Below, piece by piece: positions 1-5,539 of a stretch of DNA of 13,944 nt. The DNA lies in contig DADA01000114.1 in assembly GCA_002494895.1 (NCBI GenBank), forward strand, positions 1-13,944, given 5' to 3'. Made by a program: the position numbers and the translations under genes. Below the pieces are notes generated by a model. It was not told the DNA's origin and made no database searches. It worked only from the letters and a program-made list of their open reading frames with translations. This stretch comes from Nitrososphaera sp. UBA210. GTDB lineage: Archaea > Thermoproteota > Nitrososphaeria > Nitrososphaerales > Nitrososphaeraceae. The first letter of the stretch is position 1. Each line of letters opens with the position of its first letter.

Positions 1-289
1 CAGGCTGCCTGTCCTTGACTAGCCTGATCCTGTACCTGTTTCCCAGAAAGTAGATCGTGCCCGGCTCGTGCCCGCCGCAGCGCTCCCTCAGTCTGTCATA
101 ATATTTGGAGGTCTTTAGGAGCCAGCTGCGTTTGCTGGCAACGAAATCAGAGAGTGCCTGCGCGCTAAAGTCGATAGGCACATCCGCCTCGACTCCGGCA
201 ATGCCAGACACAAGCCGCAGCCGCCGAGCCCTAGGGCTTGTCCGAACCGCTATTTGCAGCATCTGCCCGTTGGCGAGCTGCAAAGACAT
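1..289 (-). CDS. YgjP/DUF45-type M48-like metallopeptidase, N-terminal part (cut by left edge)
   Basis: Reading the complement from 289 gives 96 residues still open at base 1. The segment looks like the N-terminal half of the YgjP/DUF45 putative zinc metallopeptidases: an Arg-rich beta strand (R20-R25, RARRLRLV), a helix that typically reads 'FV..K..WL' (residues 49-58), then a 'GTIYFLGNRYRIRL' strand (77-90), which in this family precedes the catalytic domain. The HExxH zinc motif would lie beyond the window, so activity cannot be judged. The start is uncertain: ATG at 289 fits the family's usual N-terminus, GTG at 307 is possible, and ATG at 370 (frame open to 397) would add 27 residues and has a GTGAT element just before it. 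The gene lies downstream of the MEDS-domain gene on the same strand and may be cotranscribed with it. Confidence 0.6.
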   Translation of the reverse strand, partial: MSLQLANGQMLQIAVRTSPRARRLRLVSGIAGVEADVPIDFSAQALSDFVASKRSWLLKTSKYYDRLRERCGGHEPGTIYFLGNRYRIRLVKDRQP

Positions 290-409
290 TGCCAAGCTGG
301 AATTCACTCCCGACAGCCCTCTAAAGAACTTTTTTGAGGAACGAGCCTGCGCGCATGCCTGTGGGCACATGTCATCACGAAAATATCCTGCGAGATCCTA
401 CGTCGACTT

Positions 410-1183
410 TCAAGGCGAAATACGTCTTCTAACTTCATCCTTGATGGATTGGAGAGCCAATCGACCGGAATCCTCTCCGAGTAGCTTGGACAGCATGCGT
501 TCAAGCGTTGCAGGATTGGATGCTATTGCTTCCGCGTCAATCTTGTAGCACAGCTTTAGTGTCTTGAAGAAAAGATCCGTGACTTCCTCACCGACTGCCC
601 TGCTCATTCCCTTTTGTGCCAGCTCGATGATTCCGAGCGGATCCCACTCGTCCATGTTTGCCACGCCATGTGCTATAGAATGGTGGGCGTTTAGGATTGA
701 AAGAACGTTTCCCAGTGAAATTGTTTCAAAAGCCTTTGAGCTGTAGCAGCAGATGGCTTCGAACGGTATCTCGAACTTTTTGCCGACCATCTCTTCGTAT
801 TTCACCAGCTTGTCGTGGTCAGACGGCGAGCCGATGAAATTTTCGGCGCTGCCAATCGCCAGGACTCCACCAAAGCTCGAGCGCCTCTTGACCTTGATAT
901 AGACATCACGCCACACGTCCATGAGCGCGTGGCCGTCCAGCTCGGTCCGTTTGATGGAATACATTTCATTTCTATCGACGATGGTCAGAAGGCCGGATTC
1001 GACAAGAGTCTCCACGTCGAGGCCATGCTGGCGCATCCTGATGACGGTCTGGGTCGTGTCCGGCTCGACAGCGTATATCACCGCAAAATTCCTGGAAGTG
1101 TACCTGCCGACTTTGTCGTAGAGCGGCTGCTGACTGCTTGCTTCATCGCCCTCCAAGAGGCAGAGCGAATGGACTGACTCCAA
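410..1183 (-). CDS. MEDS-domain signalling protein with C-terminal thaumarchaeal-type output domain
   Basis: A 257-residue soluble protein. Residues 1 to about 165 resemble the MEDS domain (the DcmR sensory domain, a KaiC-like fold without a nucleotide-binding loop): a His near the N-terminus (HSLCLLEGDE), a strand 'FAVIYAVE', then 'GLLTIVDRNEMY', and later an 'FEAICCYSSKAF' strand followed by 'HHSIAHG', which matches the end of such domains. After a short linker, residues of about 185-255 form a helical module (WDPLGIIELAQKGM... then NPATLERMLSKLLGEDS) like the small output domains attached to sensor domains in Nitrososphaera and relatives (NitrOD5-like; from memory, not searched). There is no DNA-binding or kinase domain, so it probably acts through a partner. 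The start is TTG at 1183; GGCGAG lies seven bases upstream and a TATA-like box further up. It sits 88 bases downstream of top6A with its own promoter. Confidence 0.65.
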   Translation of the reverse strand: MESVHSLCLLEGDEASSQQPLYDKVGRYTSRNFAVIYAVEPDTTQTVIRMRQHGLDVETLVESGLLTIVDRNEMYSIKRTELDGHALMDVWRDVYIKVKRRSSFGGVLAIGSAENFIGSPSDHDKLVKYEEMVGKKFEIPFEAICCYSSKAFETISLGNVLSILNAHHSIAHGVANMDEWDPLGIIELAQKGMSRAVGEEVTDLFFKTLKLCYKIDAEAIASNPATLERMLSKLLGEDSGRLALQSIKDEVRRRISP

Positions 1184-1214
1184 CGAGAAACTCGCCTTTC
1201 AGCGGGGAATCCGA

Positions 1215-1224
1215 GAATTATAAG
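1215..1224 (-). promoter_or_regulatory. TATA box for the MEDS-domain gene
   Basis: On the minus strand this reads CTTATAATTC. An initiation point about 26 bases downstream falls near 1194, giving a leader of about ten bases that would contain the GGCGAG element before the TTG start at 1183. Assigned from spacing and composition only. Confidence 0.45.
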
Positions 1225-1271
1225 TCTTCGGCGGAATACTTAGAAGATAGGCGAATCCTGCAGATCCGGAC

Positions 1272-2378
1272 CTATATTACGCCGGCCTCTTGCAACTTGC
1301 GCGGCAGGTAGACTTCGGCAAGATACTTGAAGCCGTGCTTGAAGAACGCGTCCAGCTCACACTTCTCCTCGCGCTTCAGGAACAGGTTCAGCTCTTCCTG
1401 CCATTTCTTGTCTTGGAACCAGGGCTTTTTCTTCATGTCGCTGGCCCTGTTCAGATCTTCGTCTGTAGCAGCGAGCCTCGCAACTTCGGGTATGTTGTAC
1501 TCGTAAATGTCAGAGAACATCATGCCAAGCACCTTTGCGTCCGGGGCCACAAGCCTGTCGCTGTCGTAACTGAGCGATTCACTTCCTATCTTGTAGCGAA
1601 GAGCGATTCCGAGGCCCCACGGGTCGGCGTCGGCAAACACGACCACGGGCTTTTTCCATTCTTCGTTAAGTTTCTTGACCATCATTCTTGTTGCCCTGTC
1701 AGGCTCGCCCGAACCCGTGAGAAGGATCGCGTTGTACTTTTTTATGAACCCGGACTTGCGGATGTTGTTGAGAACGGTATCCTTTTCGACTACCATGACA
1801 AAGTCTGCCTTGACCTTCACTATCTCCACGTCCCGGATATTGGTCGGGATCAGCTGCGAAGTGGCCCTGCTGCCAAGGTTGCAGTCGATAATGTCGCCTC
1901 CCACCCGCAAGGTGATGGGGCCAGAGATCATGCCCTTTGGCTTTGAAGTAACCGAAAATTCCTCGCGCGGAACTTCTGTCAGCAGTTCAATGGCCTTGAT
2001 TGCGTCGTCAGAGTCTTCCTGGCCGCTCCAGAATTTCTGCTTGTTCTTGTCATCCCCAACGGTGCTCAGAGTGGCGTAGTACATGCCCCTGATGGTGCTT
2101 TCCATCTCTTCGTCCAAGAGCTTGCGTATGGCATTGGCCATCACGAGGTACTGGGCAAATGTCGGGATCTTTTTCGTGCTATCCGGGCTTATGCCGACTT
2201 TCTTCTCACCAATAGTTAGCATCCTCTTTTCGTCAGACCAGACGGTGTTGTCGTAACCGACTTTTGGAACATTCAGGACCGGCATTGTTTTTTTCTCCAT
2301 CAAGTCGTCACTGACGTCCTTCATTATCAGACTGATCTTTTTCATGACTTGCTGGTGTCGCTTGTCTTTTGTTGGCAC
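1272..2378 (-). CDS. top6A: DNA topoisomerase VI subunit A
   Basis: The 368-residue DNA-cleaving subunit of type IIB topoisomerase VI (Spo11 family), an A2B2 enzyme that relaxes and decatenates DNA by an ATP-driven double-strand break. The length matches archaeal homologues. The 5Y-CAP region carries RGMYY at 97-101; by alignment with Spo11 (RDIFY), Tyr101 is the nucleophile that forms the 5' phosphotyrosine link. The Toprim domain follows, with the metal-binding Glu198 (VVEKDTV) and Asp250/Asp252 (FADADPWG), plus the GSGEPDRATR segment at 222-231. No key residue is missing. The start is GTG at 2378, the base directly after the TAG stop of top6B (2381-2379), so translation is probably coupled; an in-frame ATG at 2345 would still leave all motifs intact. 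No separate promoter was seen, so transcription from the top6B promoter is inferred. Confidence 0.97.
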   Translation of the reverse strand: MPTKDKRHQQVMKKISLIMKDVSDDLMEKKTMPVLNVPKVGYDNTVWSDEKRMLTIGEKKVGISPDSTKKIPTFAQYLVMANAIRKLLDEEMESTIRGMYYATLSTVGDDKNKQKFWSGQEDSDDAIKAIELLTEVPREEFSVTSKPKGMISGPITLRVGGDIIDCNLGSRATSQLIPTNIRDVEIVKVKADFVMVVEKDTVLNNIRKSGFIKKYNAILLTGSGEPDRATRMMVKKLNEEWKKPVVVFADADPWGLGIALRYKIGSESLSYDSDRLVAPDAKVLGMMFSDIYEYNIPEVARLAATDEDLNRASDMKKKPWFQDKKWQEELNLFLKREEKCELDAFFKHGFKYLAEVYLPRKLQEAGVI

Positions 2379-4322
2379 CTACTTTTTCCTCCCTTTCGCC
2401 GGCCTTATAACTTCGTCAAGAGTGCTCTGTTTCTTTGATCGTTCTCTTGACATTCCCTTTGCTCTGGCAGAGTCGATTACATCCTGTTCTTTTGCTTCCT
2501 TCACTCCTCCAGAGGCCTTCGCCTCTTCTTCAAGTCGCTCACCGGTTATCTCGTCATGCTTTTCAGGTACGGCAGAGCCTATAATCTCGCCCTTCACATG
2601 TTTTTCAGCCAGCTCGGCAAACGCGCTGGTGAGCTTGTTAGAGTCAACCTTGATTGATTCGGATATGGCGGATACGATCAGTGGTATGTAGTGCTTGTAC
2701 AGGTTGAGCCTGCTCTGCGCATCTTTCATACGAAGCTCCTTTCTGATCTGGGCGCTCACCTTCCTGTAGAGGTCCGAAAGGCAGAACTTCATGTACTTTT
2801 TCAAGTCGCCTTCCGACGCAATGCTCTCCTTGCCGGCTGTCTTGTAGGGGATCTTTGTCGAGCACAGGTGGAAGAATATGTGGAGCGGCAAGAATTCGAC
2901 TGCCCTGTCGGAGCGGGCTTCAGGATTCGCGAATTGTTCCTTTGCCTCCTTTTTTGTGATTCCCATCTTGTTTATCTCAACCTCGGAGACTACCTCCTTT
3001 GCGACATCAGAGCCTTCATCATAGAGAAGTGGTATCTTGTTTGCGTACCTGTACAACTTGAATGATGGAATGTCCCCTCCATATGCGATGCCGCACTCTA
3101 CAATGGTCGGCCTGTTGTTGATGACGCAGGTTCTGGAAGAGTATGCCGTAAGCGCCGGCTTTAGGACCTTGACAGATATCTGTGGCCGCTGTGGCTGATC
3201 GGAGGGAGCTCCTTCGCCATTACTCGGCGCTTCTGCTTTTGAAGTGATTATCATGTACTCGGAGGTCATTCCTGCAGTCAAGATCTCTTCGCCTATGGGG
3301 CTCAGATGGTCGGTGTTCGCCTGCTGAAAGTTGGTCTGCTTGCAGACGTTTACCACCTTGAAGAGCTCGTTCTCGTCGTACTTGTCGGCAAGCTTGTTTT
3401 CTAGCCCTGCTGCCGCAATAATGGACTTGGCTTTTTCGCTTGACATCTTTTGGAAAGAGCTGGAAAGCATCCCCTGCAGCGTGGTCTTTTGGTTCATGAA
3501 ATTCATGATCGCCTTTTTCAGCGTCTTTAGGTCCATGTCTGCCGGGTGCGGCAGCACTTCCTTGGCAGGCTGGGGCATTGACTTGGTCCTCCGATCAAAC
3601 CTTACCTTGCCTTCGTCTGTCTCATATTCGATTACCGCATAGGGGTTGACAACACTTGTCTGGCTGATGTAGTCGTTTATCTTGCTCTTGGCATTGATCC
3701 TTGTGATCTGCGAAAGCTTTGAGCGAAGCACGGCCTCGACCCTAAAACCTGACGCTCCTGCAATCCTGGATTCCTCGCCCTTGACAGTCTTCTCCGCGAG
3801 GACGATGGGCTTGTTTGTGTTGATGTCCGTCCGCAACTCGAAATAGTGCTCTGAATTTTCCTCCACCGATTTTGACCAGACTTTCAGCGGATGAACCGTG
3901 TCCTTTGTGGAAAAAGCAGCGATCATCTTGAGCCCTACGCCAAAGAGGCCCCGCTGCTGCTTTTCGACGTACTTGCCCGACATCAGGAAGGAGCAGACCG
4001 CAAGTGGGACCTTGTCCGAAGGTACGCCAATCCCGTTGTCTTCGCAGGTAATCATCCAGAGGTCATTCGCAGGGTCAATGGTCTTTAGCGAAAGTGATAT
4101 CGTAGGGAGAATGTGGCCGGTCTCGCAGGAATCCAGCGCGTTTTCGATAAGCTCCCTTACTGCCATGTAAAGAATTCGCTCTGTGGTAAAGCCCGCGAGC
4201 GCCGAGTTGTCGACAAAGAACTCGGATTCTGCCTTCCTGTCGTACCTGACTTTTCCTTTCGGGGTGGCAGGAGGAGGCTTTGGCTGCGCAGCGGCAACCT
4301 CAATAGTAGCCTTTTGTTTCAA
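2379..4322 (-). CDS. top6B: DNA topoisomerase VI subunit B
   Basis: The 647-residue ATPase subunit of topoisomerase VI. The GHKL domain shows the N box with Glu57 and Asn61 (ELIENALDS), the DNGIG box at 95-99, and the glycine box RGLFGVGLK at 124-132. A helix-two-turn-helix-like region covers about 265-345. The transducer domain ends with the STKIPYKTAGKE segment (488-499), whose Lys498 matches the conserved ATP-contacting lysine. The protein is longer than crenarchaeal homologues (about 530) because of a Pro/Ser/Gly-rich insert at about 362-382 and a charged tail from about 580 to 647. The tail carries a PCNA-binding-like peptide (Q632 to I639) followed by basic residues. The start is TTG at 4322; no in-frame ATG exists before residue 53, which lies inside the ATPase domain. 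A TATA-like element about 26 bases upstream suggests a leaderless transcript. top6A follows with no gap. Confidence 0.97.
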   Translation of the reverse strand: MKQKATIEVAAAQPKPPPATPKGKVRYDRKAESEFFVDNSALAGFTTERILYMAVRELIENALDSCETGHILPTISLSLKTIDPANDLWMITCEDNGIGVPSDKVPLAVCSFLMSGKYVEKQQRGLFGVGLKMIAAFSTKDTVHPLKVWSKSVEENSEHYFELRTDINTNKPIVLAEKTVKGEESRIAGASGFRVEAVLRSKLSQITRINAKSKINDYISQTSVVNPYAVIEYETDEGKVRFDRRTKSMPQPAKEVLPHPADMDLKTLKKAIMNFMNQKTTLQGMLSSSFQKMSSEKAKSIIAAAGLENKLADKYDENELFKVVNVCKQTNFQQANTDHLSPIGEEILTAGMTSEYMIITSKAEAPSNGEGAPSDQPQRPQISVKVLKPALTAYSSRTCVINNRPTIVECGIAYGGDIPSFKLYRYANKIPLLYDEGSDVAKEVVSEVEINKMGITKKEAKEQFANPEARSDRAVEFLPLHIFFHLCSTKIPYKTAGKESIASEGDLKKYMKFCLSDLYRKVSAQIRKELRMKDAQSRLNLYKHYIPLIVSAISESIKVDSNKLTSAFAELAEKHVKGEIIGSAVPEKHDEITGERLEEEAKASGGVKEAKEQDVIDSARAKGMSRERSKKQSTLDEVIRPAKGRKK

Positions 4323-4345
4323 ACGTTGAGAATATTCCGTTATCT

Positions 4346-4355
4346 CAATTTAAGT
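4346..4355 (-). promoter_or_regulatory. TATA box for top6B-top6A, leaderless spacing
   Basis: On the minus strand this reads ACTTAAATTG. Its centre is about 28 bases before the TTG start of top6B at 4322, which is the spacing for a transcript beginning at or next to the start codon. The region also lies downstream of the 53-residue gene on the same strand. Confidence 0.5.
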
Positions 4356-4416
4356 GATTGCTCAAACTTTAGAATCCACAAAGTGAAGAAAAGTTGTTGT
4401 CACATGACATTACTGG

Positions 4417-4578
4417 CTAATCTATTTGAGAGCCATACGGAGTCGTCGCATTTTTCAGCTCCTTTATCTGAAAACTCGGAAATTCCACCAACAGACGTTT
4501 CTTGCCTTTCTGCACAACGACATAGTCGGAGCCTGAACCAACGACGGTCCCGTCGACCAGATCTCGTAATTGCGTCAT
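4417..4578 (-). CDS. Small conserved-looking protein of unknown function, 53 residues, leaderless
   Basis: Reading the complement from ATG 4578 to TAG 4417 gives a 53-residue soluble protein beginning MTQLRDLVDGTVVGSG. It alternates hydrophobic and charged residues in a way expected of a small beta-rich domain: a Gly/Ser turn (residues 13-17), a strand DYVVVQKGKKRLLVEF (18-33), then a Lys/Glu-rich segment QIKELKN (37-43) and a polar end. It has no Cys, no membrane segment and no motif I recognise. The strongest support is its promoter: an A/T-rich box AAATTATATT on the same strand is centred about 27 bases before the ATG, the archaeal leaderless arrangement. It is read toward top6B, whose start lies 94 bases further on, so some read-through into top6B is possible. 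A competing frame in the same DNA (4594-4400) is Arg/Cys-rich and has less natural composition. Confidence 0.6.
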   Translation of the reverse strand: MTQLRDLVDGTVVGSGSDYVVVQKGKKRLLVEFPSFQIKELKNATTPYGSQID

Positions 4579-4600
4579 TACAATCCGGATGCATGGTTGT

Positions 4601-4610
4601 AATATAATTT
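4601..4610 (-). promoter_or_regulatory. TATA box for the 53-residue gene
   Basis: AAATTATATT on the minus strand, centred about 27 bases before the ATG at 4578. This is the clearest TATA element of the left block. It lies within a divergent promoter region of only 72 bases shared with the SemiSWEET gene. Confidence 0.55.
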
Positions 4611-4620
4611 GTTACACATG

Positions 4621-4629
4621 CCTTAATAC
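4621..4629 (+). promoter_or_regulatory. TATA-like element for the SemiSWEET gene
   Basis: CCTTAATAC, centred about 26 bases before the GTG ATG pair at 4651-4656, which fits a leaderless transcript. A second candidate, CTTTTAAG at 4665-4672, would instead place initiation at the in-frame ATG at 4693. The two elements support different start codons and cannot be separated by inspection. Confidence 0.4.
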
Positions 4630-4653
4630 GATCGTGGCGGGATCGTTTTCGTG

Positions 4654-4965
4654 ATGCTTACCCTGCTTTTAAGGCAGATTTTGAGTCCCGACATGCTCGT
4701 TTCACTAGTAGGCGTCGCAGCGGCAGTCCTCACGACTTCGAGCTTTTTGCCGCAAATGATCAAGGCGTACAGGACAAAGAGCATGCACGATGTATCGCGA
4801 TATCTCATGAGCATGTTTGCGACTGGCACCGTACTCTGGATGGTTTATGGCATCTACAAGTCCGACCTTGTAATAGTGGGAGCAAATGCGATAGCGACGG
4901 TATTCAACGTCGTCCTGCTTTTTATGAAATTCTCTTACGGCAAAACGGCCACAAAGATGGCCTAG
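4654..4965 (+). CDS. SemiSWEET (PQ-loop/MtN3 family) small transporter
   Basis: A 103-residue membrane protein with the single three-helix unit of SemiSWEET transporters, which work as homodimers and move sugars or similar small solutes across the membrane. Numbered from ATG 4654, helix 1 is about 16-34 and ends in the PQ motif (FLPQ, Pro33-Gln34) followed by IKAYRTKSMHDVS, typical of the family. Helix 2 (about 50-68) holds LWMVYGIYK with Trp62, and helix 3 (about 73-92) holds Asn78 in GANA; a Trp and an Asn line the substrate pocket in known SemiSWEETs. Alternative starts are GTG at 4651 and ATG at 4693; the last would give an 90-residue protein nearer the family's usual N-terminus. The substrate cannot be read from the sequence. 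It converges with the next gene, sharing a CTAG. Confidence 0.85.
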   Translation: MLTLLLRQILSPDMLVSLVGVAAAVLTTSSFLPQMIKAYRTKSMHDVSRYLMSMFATGTVLWMVYGIYKSDLVIVGANAIATVFNVVLLFMKFSYGKTATKMA

Positions 4966-5171
4966 GCATCATTGCTCGCGGAAAACTGGAACGGGTTAGT
5001 GCGCGCGCTCTGGTTAACCAGGGCAACCGTGTTTCTTACCAGCTGGTACATCCCCTCATGGCAGGGGCAGGTGCACATCTTTGTATTGGTGGAAAAATCA
5101 TCGACATTTTCCTTCATGAACCCCTTGCACAGTCCGTGGGCGTCATTCACACAGTCATCAGATTTCCACAC
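4962..5171 (-). CDS. Small Cys/His-rich (probable zinc-binding) protein
   Basis: A 69-residue protein with a spaced Cys/His array: Cys7, His12, Cys15, then Cys33, Cys35, Cys37 and His38 (in MCTCPCHEG). This arrangement, C-x4-H-x2-C-x17-C-x-C-x-CH, looks like a small zinc-binding module; similar short proteins ending in CxCxCH are common in thaumarchaeota and actinobacteria as hypotheticals (from memory). No enzymatic motif is present. The start is GTG at 5171. A GGAG sits eight bases before it, but an A/T box about 26 bases upstream would also allow a leaderless transcript, so the initiation mode is open. Its TAG stop overlaps that of the convergent SemiSWEET gene within one CTAG. The role is unknown; DNA, RNA or protein binding are all possible. 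Confidence 0.7.
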   Translation of the reverse strand: MWKSDDCVNDAHGLCKGFMKENVDDFSTNTKMCTCPCHEGMYQLVRNTVALVNQSARTNPFQFSASNDA

Positions 5172-5193
5172 GGGTTCATCTCCGTGTCGAACA

Positions 5194-5202
5194 TTATTTA
5201 TC
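5194..5202 (-). promoter_or_regulatory. TATA-like box for the Cys/His-rich small gene
   Basis: GATAAATAA on the minus strand, centred about 27 bases before the GTG at 5171. It lies in the 77-base divergent gap between this gene and the 75-residue gene on the other strand. Confidence 0.4.
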
Positions 5203-5248
5203 TTAACTGAAATGGCAGTTTACCTGCTGAAATAGATATACAACCAGA

Positions 5249-5476
5249 ATGGAGAATAAGGTCAATTTGGCAGAACCAGAACTCCACGCAAGTGAAACTG
5301 GTGCGTCAGTCCAGCTTGCGAAAAAGATCATGACAGTGAGATCAGAAGGTGGCATAATCAGCCTCCAACTTGCAAATGAGTACGGCAACTCCGTGGGATA
5401 CGAAATCTCGAATTCGCATCAGTTTGAAAGCCTCTTTGCGAACCTCTGGCAGTTCGTAAAGGACAGCCAGCATTAA
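5249..5476 (+). CDS. Hypothetical protein, 75 residues
   Basis: I do not recognise this protein. It is soluble, with a polar N-terminus rich in Glu and Ala (residues 1-20), a beta-like segment KIMTVRSEGGIISLQLANE (26-44), a GYEIS turn, and an amphipathic aromatic helix HQFESLFANLWQFVKD (57-72) at the C-terminus. It has no Cys or membrane segment. The start ATG at 5249 is the first in frame; only a weak AGTTTACC element lies at TATA distance (about 5217-5224). The DHODH-like gene follows 63 bases later with its own TATA box. A 61-residue frame on the opposite strand (5388-5203) is less convincing. A real gene is favoured by ordinary composition and by the promoter-bearing gaps on both sides. 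Confidence 0.55.
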   Translation: MENKVNLAEPELHASETGASVQLAKKIMTVRSEGGIISLQLANEYGNSVGYEISNSHQFESLFANLWQFVKDSQH

Positions 5477-5478
5477 CG

Positions 5479-5488
5479 ATATATAGGA
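5479..5488 (+). promoter_or_regulatory. TATA box for the DHODH-like gene
   Basis: GATATATAGG just after the stop of the 75-residue gene. Initiation about 26 bases downstream (near 5508) would give a leader of about 30 bases that carries the GAGGGGGT ribosome-binding element. This is one of the few genes here that looks leadered. Confidence 0.5.
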
Positions 5489-5521
5489 AGGTTTCCGAAT
5501 AGCGGCGGTTGAGACAAAGAG

Positions 5522-5529
5522 CGAGGGGG
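5522..5529 (+). promoter_or_regulatory. Shine-Dalgarno-like element of the DHODH-like gene
   Basis: A purine tract CGAGGGGG before the TTG start at 5540, about 10 bases away, complementary to the CCUCC end of archaeal 16S rRNA. It supports the choice of TTG, since the protein has no ATG before residue 50. Confidence 0.45.
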
Positions 5530-5539
5530 TCATCCGCGA

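Noticed and set aside
105..548. Plus-strand open frame of 147 codons at the left end
   Set aside because: It lies opposite both the metallopeptidase segment and the MEDS gene, which have family-like sequence; its own translation is Ser/Arg-rich and featureless.
1290..1946. Long plus-strand open frame of 218 codons inside top6A
   Set aside because: It is the antisense shadow of top6A, whose motifs and full length are certain; the composition is poor and no promoter fits.
4113..4607. Plus-strand open frame of 164 codons across the top6B start
   Set aside because: It runs antisense through the top6B ATPase domain and the 53-residue gene; Arg/Ser/Cys-rich composition and no promoter.
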